Source of the DNA: Gambelia wislizenii
Lineage: Eukaryota > Chordata > Lepidosauria > Squamata > Crotaphytidae
Direction of reading: 5' to 3'
Length of the DNA stretch: 64,000 nucleotides
NCBI GenBank assembly: GCA_030847615.1
Contig: JAUMIR010000001.1
Location: forward strand, 249,863,187-249,927,186
Shown here: positions 13,701 through 25,700 of the stretch, one piece after another
How the letters are laid out: each line of letters begins with the position of its first letter
Position numbering within the stretch: the first letter of the stretch is position 1
Translations under genes and position numbers: made by a program
The notes under the pieces: generated by a model
What the model was told of the DNA's origin: nothing
What the model saw: the letters and a program-made list of their open reading frames with translations, nothing else
Databases searched by the model: none

Positions 13701-16700
13701 TGCAGAACTGGGTGAAGTAACACACACTGCTGCTACAGGTGCCTGTGGCTCAGCTATTTTGCTTAAGACTTTGGCAACCATTTTTTCTGCGCTCAGTGGA
13801 ATGTGGTTTGCTCCTCCCTTTTTCGCTTTGAGCAGGCATGGCAATCTGTGTGACAGAAGTAGAGTGGCAAGGGGGAATGAGGGAAGAGGGCTGGACTCTG
13901 TGACCTCCTGTTTCTCCAACACTATGATTTTACAGAATGATTTGCCAACCCCTTGCAAGATCCCTTACACAGCCCCATCACCTTGCTGCAGAAACAAAGC
14001 TATTCACTCATTCACACACTATCTGATTTCTAGACATTTTGGAGCCTCATCTTAGCATCTCTGGGACAGTCTAGATGTCCCAAGAAGGCTCTCCTAGAGC
14101 AGAGATTTTTTAAACAGTGGCCCATAGCATATTTTCAAAATGGCCCCTTGACATCATTAAAAAATGGCAGGAGAAAAACTCCCTATCAGGTTACTGAATA
14201 TAATTCACCACATTAATATCACTGGCTCTGCTTGGCCTTTTTCCCTGGTGATCCATCTTTTTCTCACAGTCAGTGAATGTGCAAGCAAAGTGAGAGCAGC
14301 ACATTTTTAATCTGAAAGCCTTTCAGGAAGTCTCTTATATGGCAGCCATAAGGCAAGGATGTGTGTTGGCCTGTACAGCATATTCAAATCAGAACAAGGA
14401 GCTAAAAGAGTTGCTTTCCCAAGACAGTAGCCAACTACAACCTCAAAATATTAACATAACTCTTTCACAGTTATTGGCTATCATCTTAAGAAACTGAATT
14501 CTTATTCTTATGTTATGGATCCCAGTTCTGGTCCACCCTCCACTGTACAGCAGGGGAAGGAAGCCTGACGACCTCCAGATGTTTCAAACTGCAGTGTCCA
14601 TCATTCCTGACCTTGGTCTGTGTTGGCTGGGGCTGATAGAACTTCTTGTATAAAGCATCTGGAAAGCACCAGGATGCTCAGCCTGCTTTACAGGTACTCC
14701 CACTGACCATTTCTAAGGTCCAGGACTGATACTAGTGTATTAATTTGCTGCTATTTTTATCCAACGGTTTGTTTGGTTTAATGTTAGAGTTGTTCTTTTA
14801 GAGTACGGTAATAGCAATTGTTTTATTGACTAATGTAAACTGCCTTGGGAGGATAATTGATCCTGAAAAGATATTTTTAAAATCCATTAAATAACTGGAT
14901 AACCAAAAAACACAACACTGGACCACTCCCCTATTCAGGCTATGAAAATTCAGCACTCTGTGTAGTTAGAACCATTTCACTTCCCCACAGATTTTCTTTG
15001 CATTTCCACTGCCTATCGCATGTTGTTGTGTGCCTTCACATCATTTCTGGTTTATGGTGACCTTAAGGCAAACCTATCACAGGGTTTTCTTGGCAAGATT
15101 TTTTCAGAGGGGTTTGCTACTGCCTTCCTCTGAGGCCAAGAGAGTGTGATTTGCCCAAAGTCACCCACTGGTCTTCCATGGCTGAGCAAGACATTTGAAC
15201 TCTGGACTCCCAGATTCCTGGTCCTACACTCAAACCACTACACAACGCCAGTTACTCTGCCTATCTTGCACATTTGCCTAAATTTATTATGCCACATGAA
15301 CCATAAGGCAATTGTGCCCCGCCCCACGCCATAATCTATATTTACTCCTTGTCAGGTTTGCATGGACTACAAATGGAATCCACTCTCTCCCTTCAAGAAA
15401 GCTCTGAAACAACTGCTACCTTTTGCAGCAGTCTTACTAGAGTGCTTTCACACATTGCTAGCCTGTTTAAACTGGCAGCCTCAACATGATATAGCTGCAG
15501 CCTCACTCCAAGTTAATTTAAAAAAAAAAATCTGTTCATTAAAATATTTATATCCTGCTCTATACCTGAGGATCAAAGGGCAGAGTACAATAAAATCAAT
15601 GTAGAATAGTTTAAAGTGATAAGAACAATTTTTATAGACTGAAAACATATTAAACCATTTAACACTTAAAAACAAGAGGATTTGAAACTGGTTGAAACAA
15701 TTTTAAAATAATGTAAACCGTTAACATGTGCAAATTGGATAAAAACCATTAGGCCCCAAAAGCTTTAATAAAAAAGCCATGTTTTGACTTGGTGTCAGAA
15801 TGACACCACCACTGGTGCCTATCCAACTTCTAAGAAGAGGGCATTCCACAATTCAGGTCCTGTGCCATGTCTTCCCACAGTTTATTGCCTCCACCAGCGG
15901 GAAGGCACAGAGACTGACCCTTCTCTTTGTGTTCTGCACTTCCCCAAAATATTTGTCGTTCTTATTATGGAAGGAAAAGTGGCCATCGTAAGTGCCAAAC
16001 TTTGGGCAGGCTTTTAATGAGCAATTAGCAAACATTCCTAATCTGTGTAGAAGTAAGTGACAGCACTCCACTGAAAGATTTCCTAAAAAGAAGAAGAAGA
16101 AGAAGAAGAAGAAGAAGAAGCCCCACAGTAAGTGGGTGGAAGGAAGGGACATCACAGGCTAACTTAGCATTGTCTCATGGCAAAGAAAAGATGAGTCAAA
16201 GCTGCTTTTGACTGCCGTGTATGACCTGAGTGAAAGAAGCAGCACCCTTCTCACTTTCTGACCTACACATAAGGAAATGTGTATGAATCAATGGACTCAG
16301 ACAAAATGCCAGGCAGAGATAACTATGGATCTGTTGTTTCCATAAACACAGTAACTGCTATACAGGTATGACCAAAGTCAATCAATAGTGAACCAACCTG
16401 CCAACATTTCATGAGGAATGTATGCAGTACTAGGTGTTTACATTTCCCCCCTCCTGATGACCACCAAGAGAACTTCTCAGATGTCCTCTATACAGTTGTC
16501 CCTTGATATTCGCTGGGATTTGGTTCCAGGACCCCCCGTGGATACCAAAATCCATGAATACTCAAGTCCCATTATATGCAATGGCATAGCAAAACAGTGT
16601 CCCTTATATAAGATGGCAAAATCAAGGTTTGCTTTTTGGATTATTTTTATGTTTTATGTTTTATTTTTATTTTATTTATACCCCGCTCTTCAGCCACAAG

Positions 16701-19700
16701 GCTATCAGAGTGGCTTACAAATTGTTTTAAGTAATAGCAATTTACACATCTACACTGCATTAAGCAGTTTCTAATGTGTGTTAGCTAATTGCCCCCACAA
16801 GCCGGGTACTCATTTTACCGACCTACGAAAGAATGGAAGGCTGAGTGAACCTTGGAGCCCTCTGGAATTGAACTTGCAACGTGGTGACTTGCACTATTGG
16901 TATTTAACCACTGCACCACCAGGGATTATAATTTTTTAAAGAACATTTTCAAGCCATGAATACTTAAATCCGTGGATACCAAATCAGTGAAAACGGAAGG
17001 ACAACTGTATACATATCTGACATGCAATATTAGAAGAAATATAAGCGTCTGTTAATTCACAAGCAAAAGAAGAACTTCTAGTACTATGGTTATTTCATAT
17101 TAGTGTCAACACATAGCAACTAATTTAGGACTTTAGTAAGCAGAGATATAGGCAGTAGTAGGCACAGCCATATACTGAACTACAATGTGTCAAACTTAAT
17201 AGCTGCGTTTGTTAGTCTCTCTCTTTATGGCTGCATCTATGTGCAACAGTAGGCACAGGCAAATTTACCTTCTTTTATATACTTCCATTTAGAAACAGAA
17301 AATCCCTAAATTCCACTGTGGCTTTTATCAGGATGTAATGTCAAAAGAAACAGGGAAGATGAAAAGGTCACACTTCTCTGCAATATCACCATGAGGTTTG
17401 ATGCTTGAGTGGAGGGAGAAAGGGAAATAGCAGGGATCTGTGTATTTAAAATATTATTATCTATACGCTTTTACACTTTTAAACAAAAAAGGGTGGATGT
17501 GGTTCTAAACAGGTACTGCTACATACAGAACTGCTGTATTAAGAAACTCACTAGTGGTATTAACTATAAAAGAATAATTTCTTTACCCTTCAGGGCCAAC
17601 CTCCTCAATGTGGTGTCTTGTAGCCAGATGCATTGGACCTCAACTCCCATCACACCAACTCTCACTGGTCACACTGGGATGGGATGAAGAGAGTTGTAGT
17701 CCAACATATCAGGATGGCACCAAGTTGGAAAAGGCTACTTTAAGAGGTGGAGACTCACAAAATCACCTTGACTGTGAAGTGAGATAACTGGCTGTCATAA
17801 CGAAGGAAATGACAATGTTCTGGAAAATGTTCCATGTCAGGATTTTACCTACAGCAGCACTATGGCTCTTCCACCTCATGGAACTCTTAAATGGGACCCT
17901 CCTTATATCTGTGTCCAGTATTAATGGAAGCTTGGAGCAGATGTTCTTCAAAACACCCAAATCTACACAGACAAAAGAGATCGGACAGAGGAGCTGTGCC
18001 AGAATTTGTAACATACTATATGGATGAGTTGTTTACAACAATCCCAATTGAGGCAAGAAGACATGTGAGCAAATAGGATCAAGCAGGGGAATGGCACCAG
18101 GCGTTAGAGTTCAGACAAACAGCTATCCAAACCCTGCTTTCTATCATGTGCAACTCCAAGTGGTAATGACCTCATACCTTTCTGGTCGGCAGGGTGAGGG
18201 GGCACATGTGGGTACTTGGAGTGCTTCTTGATATGGAAGTTCACGTTGTCCAGCTCCACGTTCAGGCTGATGGAAGCGGCTGAGTCGCTGTCCATGGCAG
18301 ACTGGAAGCTGCTGACTGAGGTACGCTTGCTAGGGCTGGCAGAATCTTTTAGATTTGAGTGAGAGGGGAAAAGATACAGGGAGGAAAGGGCGGGTTCAAA
18401 TAACAGGTATTCATGAGGGTTTCAAGGAGAGGAGAGAGATTAACTTAATTAAACAAAGCCCAAGGTGCAATGCTGAAGAGGAGAAAAGAGAAGAGATAGT
18501 ATTTTCATCCGCTTGAATCTCGTGGCTTTTTAATGGATTCTGATGGTAATTTGAGGCCATTTGCATTCTTTTTTCTTTTCTTTTTATTAAAGTGGAATAG
18601 TCATGCTAACAACTACAGTGTAAACACTTTATGCCAGGGGGAGAGGAATCTATCTAGTAAATCACGCAGAAAATACTACATCTGCTTTAAAGGGGTTAGG
18701 AAAAAGCTTTCACTTCTACACAACAGCAAGCAAAGCAAAGCAAAACTTTTACATGCTATTAAGACGGATATCCTCAGGAGAGGGATACAGAAACTCACTG
18801 GTCAAGTTGTCATCTCCTTCTTCTGCAATTTGTTCTGTGTCGCTGTCATCAAACTTGATGTCTTTGAACCAGGATGGCTCGGAGTGGCCCTCCACAGAAT
18901 TAACAGAATCACTGTCTGGAGAAGGAGTTTCAGAAAATTCTGTACTCTGCATGATCATATGGGAAAGAAAACAGACATTTTCCTTCATTATTCTCACTTA
19001 GCATGTTAGCATCCTTTGAGAAAATATGGCTTTCTCACTGGAGTATAGCTAATTTTATAAATACAGTACGACCCCAGTACCCACAGAGCCGGTACCCATG
19101 GTTTCACTTACCCATGTATTATCTAGGTTCTTCAGTGTGCTTCTATAGTATGCTTCTACTGGAAGTTGACAATAGAGTTGCACTGGAGGACCTAGAAATG
19201 CCTAGAGAGGTGTTCTATCTAGGAATCTCTAGATCCTCCAGCGCAACTCTATGATATGTTTGGGCCAGAAATCATTCATTTCAATAGGGTTCACTATTAT
19301 CCACAGTTTTGTGTTCCTACAATAAGTCCAGGAACATATCTCCGCAGATATGGAGTCATACTGTACAACACAATTTTCACACTAAGCACAAGACGGTATC
19401 CTCTATGCTTAAAGCTTGAAAACGTTACTTTTTTGGACTACAACTCCCAGAATTCCTCAACAAGGATGGGGAAATAGGTTTCCCAAAGTGTGTCTATTTT
19501 TCTGCTAAAAGTGTGTCACAATAAAAGAAAGGGTTATTTTCTCTATTACAAGGTTGGTTTCTCCATTACGTGTTAGGAAAACAAAATATTACCAAAATAA
19601 TGGATTATGGATGTTATACAAATAAATTATTGCAAAGAGGATAAAAATTACCCAGGATGGAGCCAGAGAATTAGAGACAGATTCATTCTTAAGTTTTTTT

Positions 19701-22700
19701 TGGAGGGACAATCTGAAAATCTATAAACATACAAATGAAAGATAAAACAAAAACTTAAGGTGTTTTAAATACAGTGGGCCCTCCAGATCCATAGGGATCC
19801 CCTACAGATAGCAAAAAACATAGATGGTTACACCCCATATTATTAAATGGCAGTGACGTGTGCACAGAGATGTCAGCAGGTATGGGATGTGATGATCCTC
19901 AGGTGGTTGAAACCATGGATTGGGAGCCTGCTGATCAGGAGGGCCTACTGTATACCATATTTTAAAATAATACACAATATTGCTATAAATGAGATTAGAA
20001 TGTGTACATTAAAAAAATACGCAAACAAAGTCAAGCACAGCCTAACCCTCACACATCTATCCATCCATTAAACCTCTATGGAACAATGAGGAATAAGCAG
20101 GGTGATCATAACAAGATGATGACTCTGGATAGCAAAAGCAAAAACAAAAAAAAAGTTTATTTTTGACATGCAGAAATGCATCGTAGCTTGTCTACTTCAG
20201 CATTATGAAGTGCTTTCCTGCTATTCCATACAAAGAATAGACCTCCATAGCAACACTGTATACCATACAGGTTATTCAAATACACACAATAACCAGAGAA
20301 CTAGAGATATATGAAGGGCTAGGTCCAGGTTGTGGTCTACTAATATGGTCAAATAATCTGGAAAACTATGTGCTCAGATGTGGCTCTAGACCAGTATATC
20401 AGAATTGCCAGTCAGATCCACTATACTTATACGCCATACTTCTGTAACATGCTTTATATTCCCTCGTCAGGTATTAAAAATTAATAAATATAAATAATTC
20501 AGAAGTCCCACAACCATTACAGCCCCCCAATGATGATTCACATGCTTTTCACACCCATACTGTTCATAATATTCCAGGAAAATTCACAGCAGCACAGGCT
20601 TCTAACACAAGGTGGATGGCTTGATAAAAGAGGGCCTTTTCAGTGGCCACAACCTTTCTGTGGAATGCCCACCCTGGAAAGGCTCACCTTGCACCTATGC
20701 TGTGATCTTTTGAGCATTTTAAGACCTGTTCTACTGCTTCTAGGAGCCCTAGTAGTGCAGTAGTTAAATGCCGGTGACTTCGATCCTGCAGGGCTCCAGG
20801 TTGACTCAGCCTTCCATCCTTCCATAGGTTGGTAAAATGAGTACCCAACTTATTGGGGGCAATTAGCTAACACACATTGTAAACTGCTTAGAGAATGCTT
20901 AGCACTATAAAGTGGTATAGAAATATAAGTGCTATTGCTATTGCTACTCTACATTATTAACACTGTTATCTTCTTGCTGCTTTTAGTTTGATTTTATAGT
21001 ATATGCTGCAATGTTTTATTATATACTGCTGGTTTTATCTTATTTCTATCTCGTGTTTCTTTTTCCTTTTATATTTTTTAAATTTCTGTAAATACAGTAC
21101 AGTACATGCGACCCAGAGAATATTGGTTAGCAAAGAGTTTAAAAGTGAAATAAAAACTTAAATAACATACTCCAACTAATAGTTGCCGGAATGCTGGGAC
21201 AACAGCTAGTCTGTTATGCTGAAACACAGCCTTTGTCCCTGAGGCTAATACTCTGCCTACTAAACAAAGATATGCATTTACTACTTGAGCAATGTTCTAG
21301 CGGCCCAAACAAAATCACATCAGCCACTTCTACCTATAAGACCAATTATGACTTCCTTAGCAGATTTGTTATGCATTTGAAGCAACATTTGAACACAGCA
21401 ACAGGTTTCTCCATGAACTTCTACTAGGCAGTTTTTCACTATGCAAACAGGAGAAGCACCCAAAAGAATGGGAATTTTATTCTCTCCCATTCTGATTTCC
21501 TCACCTACAAATATCTCTATAGTGTAAATTATCCAGCATAGACTTGGACAGGGCTAGGTGAAGACTGAATCCAGGCACAGAAACACAGAGTCAGGCATAG
21601 AAACACAGAGTTGGAAGAGACCTCAAGGGCCATCCAGTCCAACCCCCTGCCATATACAATCAAATTATTCCCGACAAATGGCCATTCAGCTTCTATTTAA
21701 AAACTTCCAAAGAAGGAGACTCCACCACACTCCCAGGCAGTGTATTCCACTTCCGAACAGCTCTTACTGTTAGGAAGTTCTTCCTAATGTTTAGGTGGAA
21801 TCTCTTTTCCTAGAGTTTGAATCCATTGCTCCGTGTCCTAGTCTCTGGAGGAGCAGAACACAAGCCTGCTCCATCCTCAGTATGACATCCCTTCAAATAT
21901 TTAAACATGGCTATCATGTCTCCCTAAGCTGCTCCTCATTGGGCATCATGGCCTCCAGAGCAACCACCATCCTAGTCGCCCTCCTCTGGACACGTTCCAG
22001 CTTCTCAATATCCTTCCTGAATTGTGGTGCCTAGAACTGGACACAGTATTCCAGGTGAGGGCTGACCAAAGCAGAACAGAGTGGCATTATTACTTCCCTT
22101 GTTTTTCCCCAATATACTTAAGTCTCCTTTCCCTAATATTTCAAATATTTAAACATGGCTATTGTGTCAACTCTCAACCTTCTCTTCTCCAAGCTAAACA
22201 TACCCAGCTCCCTAAGCCGCTCCTCATAGGTCATCATGGCTTCCAGACCTCCCACCTGTAAAGAGGACTTTTTTTCATATATCCTACACTAGCTGAAAAC
22301 TAACTTCTATATCAAATATAGCCAGAATTCTGTCACCTCAAATGTTTTATGCAAATTGAGCAAGTTTACAAGTTGACTTTCTTTTGGTTTACATGATTTA
22401 CAGGCTGCATATTTTCAGAAATGAGTCCTGCTTTCTTAAGGGCCCTTATTCCATTTCTCGTACACTGATGGAGCTGAAGAGAAGGTTCACGTGGTACTTG
22501 CCCACTTGAAATCTTATTCAGCAGTCCCTCAGCCTCCAAGTTTATTCAGATACTTTCACTCTTAGAAAAGCTAAAAACCTTTGTTCATAGTATTTTTATT
22601 CCTCTCTTCAGCCCAAACAAGCTCCCCAAGCAATTTATATACAAAGCAATAAAAAATAAGTCACCGCAGGCTTAGAATCTAAAAGACATGACATAAAAAA

Positions 22701-25700
22701 AGGATAGGGAGGGAGGAAGAAACCAGGCACCAGTTCTTAAAGATTTTTTTTAAGCTGGACCAAGGCCACAGTGGCCTTTTTCTGGTTCTTGCAAAACCAG
22801 TGGTCATAGCATATTGCCCAAGTGAAAATGGTTTTGTCCACTTCAACAACTACAACCAAGGCAGAAAGAAAAGCTGCTCAGTTGACACAAACTTCGTTAG
22901 CATCTCCAAGCCACCCTGAAAAAGAACCAAAGAAAGGTAGCCTGACACTTTTAGTAAGCAGACCACAGTATCTTTTACCACACTGAGTTAACTACTGAAG
23001 TACTGTACACAAGGAAATGACAGGAATGTAGACACTTTTTTAACATCACACTGCTGCACTGGTCTAGTTTGTGCCCATAACAGCCATCCAGAATGAGTGG
23101 CAGCTAAACTACACTGTGCACCTCAACTTTGGGAACCGCAGTCTCTAAACAGTGCTTGCTGCCAACCACCTAAGCCAAAGCCTTAGTCAAGGCCACACAC
23201 AGCTTCAAAGACCAGTAAATAAATGCACCAGATTCTTTTTTTAAAAAACCCACATTACAACCATTTCTTTTTCTGGAATATCCTTGAGGGATCCTATTAT
23301 GGGCCATTATTTTTAAGGCCATTTATTGCATACTACTGCCACGTTTTCTGACCCTTAGGGGAGAACTTACAACTTACTCATTATACTTTTTCCCTCCCTT
23401 CCATATGCCTAAATAGTTTGAAGTACTGACACAAGGAGTTAGACTTTAGTCAAAACATATCTCCGGGAATAAATATAAACCACATTTTCTGCAAGCAAAT
23501 GGCCAAGACCAGACAGACCAAAACTATGTCATGTTTTGCTTTTGTATACAGACAGCTACCTGCCTTGTACATTTGCTTCTCTAGTTCATCCTCACAGTGA
23601 AGAGGCCATTATTATCAAAAGGACTGACCCATTAAGAAACAGCCAAATTGCTCAGCCTGTTTGTTTGAATTTGAGTGAATCAGGTGTTCTGAGCAGTGTA
23701 TCTTTTCTTTACAACTATTACAATGCTATTAATGAGGTCAGGAGAGAAAGTTTCTTGTGGCCAAATGATCTTACACAAGCTGCCTAATGCCTAAATATGA
23801 TAAGCAACTCCAAACTGATATATGCTTGATACCCATCACTTAAAATGTCATTTCTGAAGATTAACTTCTATCCTAAAAACTTTCTTGTGTGTCCCTCCCC
23901 CACCCCACCAACTTTTGTCCTCAATTACCTGGGAGATGCCTACCTTTCTTTTCACTGAAGGTTTCACAGCTTTCTTGCTACATTTCTTGACCTTAAGTAA
24001 ATTAGTTTCCATTAGTGACTTATCAGAAACTGGAATTGCTTTTGCACACCTTTTCAAATAAGCACACACACAGCTTGAACAACTGGATCTTGGGAAATCT
24101 ATCAAGGTCACTTGGTTTTCAGACATCTATATGAACAAAATCCAATGCTACTAGACTAACAAAAAAGCAAGTCTCAAAGCTTGTACCAAACAACCACAAA
24201 AGAAGCCAATACCTGTAGTGGTCTGTAGAGTGCATACTCATCTCTAAAGATCTGATCATGGTGACTGACACAATCCAGCCAGCGGCCATCTACCAATGCC
24301 TGTCCTATGGCAATAGCTTGAGCTCTGGAAGTAAAAGAGTTTTGAATCCCAAGTTAGTTACACAAAGTATTTGTCTGAAAAATGCTGTGATCCAGTACTC
24401 TGCACTCTCTCACTATATTCTTCTTCCACCCTAGATCAAAAATAAATTGAAGTATGGGTATGGAGCTTTTATTATTTTCCGTAGTATTGCTATAAACTAT
24501 AAAAACTATGGGGAAGTGTTTAAAAAAAGATTGTTACAAAACAATCTCTTTCCTAAATATTATCTAGTTCAGAGAAGTAATTTGATCTGTAAAAAGAGTC
24601 TGAGCCTATGGATCTCTGCTACCTGGTGGTGATGTGGCCATTCCTCATGAGCCAATTGACCAGATCCTTTCCCACAATGCAATTGGGATGTGTGCGCAGC
24701 CAGTAACGATGATCCTGGAACTCCATCCCACTGTTGTGATGGCAGATTTTCTTCCAGAGGTCCTTTAGCTGGACTGAGTCCTACAAGGCAAAGTGATGAC
24801 ATTTTGAGATAGCACAGAGCTTAAGCACCAGGCTTAAGTGTTCTCTCCCTTGTCTTAAGAAGAGACAATTACCTCTGTTGCAAGGGATTCAAATGCCCTC
24901 CCCAACCTCTGGATATAATGAAACTAGTAGACTTTTACAAAAGTACGGACACTCTCATACTTTATTTTGAAAATTGCTTCTTCTGTTAATATTTTTCATT
25001 CTGACTGCTATTGCTTATAGAAAAATGAAAATTACATGTTGAACTTCCTTCCACTGCTAGATAGCTTTCTTTTCTGAGACAAAGGTGTTTTCAATATGAC
25101 CTATTCTTGACACCTAGCACTGGAGAAAGCAATCTTTGGCTCTGGAGTCTGCACAAATGTGGTGCATGCATGGGCCCTGGTGCTCCCACACACCTCCTTA
25201 GGCATCTGTCAAGAACGCCCTGCCCCTTCCACATTTCAAAGTTTCTTTTTGAAATGTAAGAATTATTGGGTGCACTGAGCACCAGTCTCTGTCCTCCAAT
25301 CATCCTGCCTTCTTCACTGCCCCTTCCACAGTATGCCACCAGGGAAGGGAAAGTGCATTCTCTGGACAAAAGAAGAGGCATAGCTGAAGGCCTGTGCTCT
25401 GCTTTCCAGTACATCCTGCCAGCTAGCTAGAACTACTTTTTTTTAAAGGGCCTTACAACCACCTGAGAGCTGGGGTCAGATTAGTGCCCTACAGAGGTGT
25501 TCTGTGCATGGGTGTTTTGGGTAGGATTGTTTTTGCCTGTGTGGTGGGATTTGGAGTAGGGAAATAATTTTGCCTCTGTGTTCTTTTGCTAGGGTGTTCT
25601 TTGAACATCACCAGTCTTCCTTCTGTTGCATCTGTTAGGAAAGTAATTTGAACTTTGTGACTAGGTAGACAGGAGACATCTTGTGGAAGTACCCTCAAAA

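Larger units (their letters stand above)
11245..18177 (-). other. Intron 11-12
   Basis: About 6.9 kb. It contains a nested SINE pair (12297-12780), a reverse SINE (15024-15255), L2-like ends (14720-14900 and near 15535-15605), a GAA repeat (16087-16119), a Tigger-like element with a SINE inside (16493-17007) and two hAT-like MITEs (about 14560-14690 and 17605-17740). The block 12790-14070 shows nothing recognisable. Confidence 0.7.
18947..24212 (-). other. Intron 9-10
   Basis: Contains two pogo-like MITEs (19064-19363, 19772-19950), a LINE 3' end split by a SINE (20590-21160), CR1 fragments (21585-22260) and the candidate cassette exon (23929-24126). The block 22265-23920 shows nothing I can name apart from a LINE-tail-like piece near 22585-22660. 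Confidence 0.7.

Noticed and set aside
18533..19009. A 158-codon plus-strand open frame over exon 10
   Set aside because: It is antisense to the conserved PIKFYVE exon at 18799-18946 and shows no similarity of its own.
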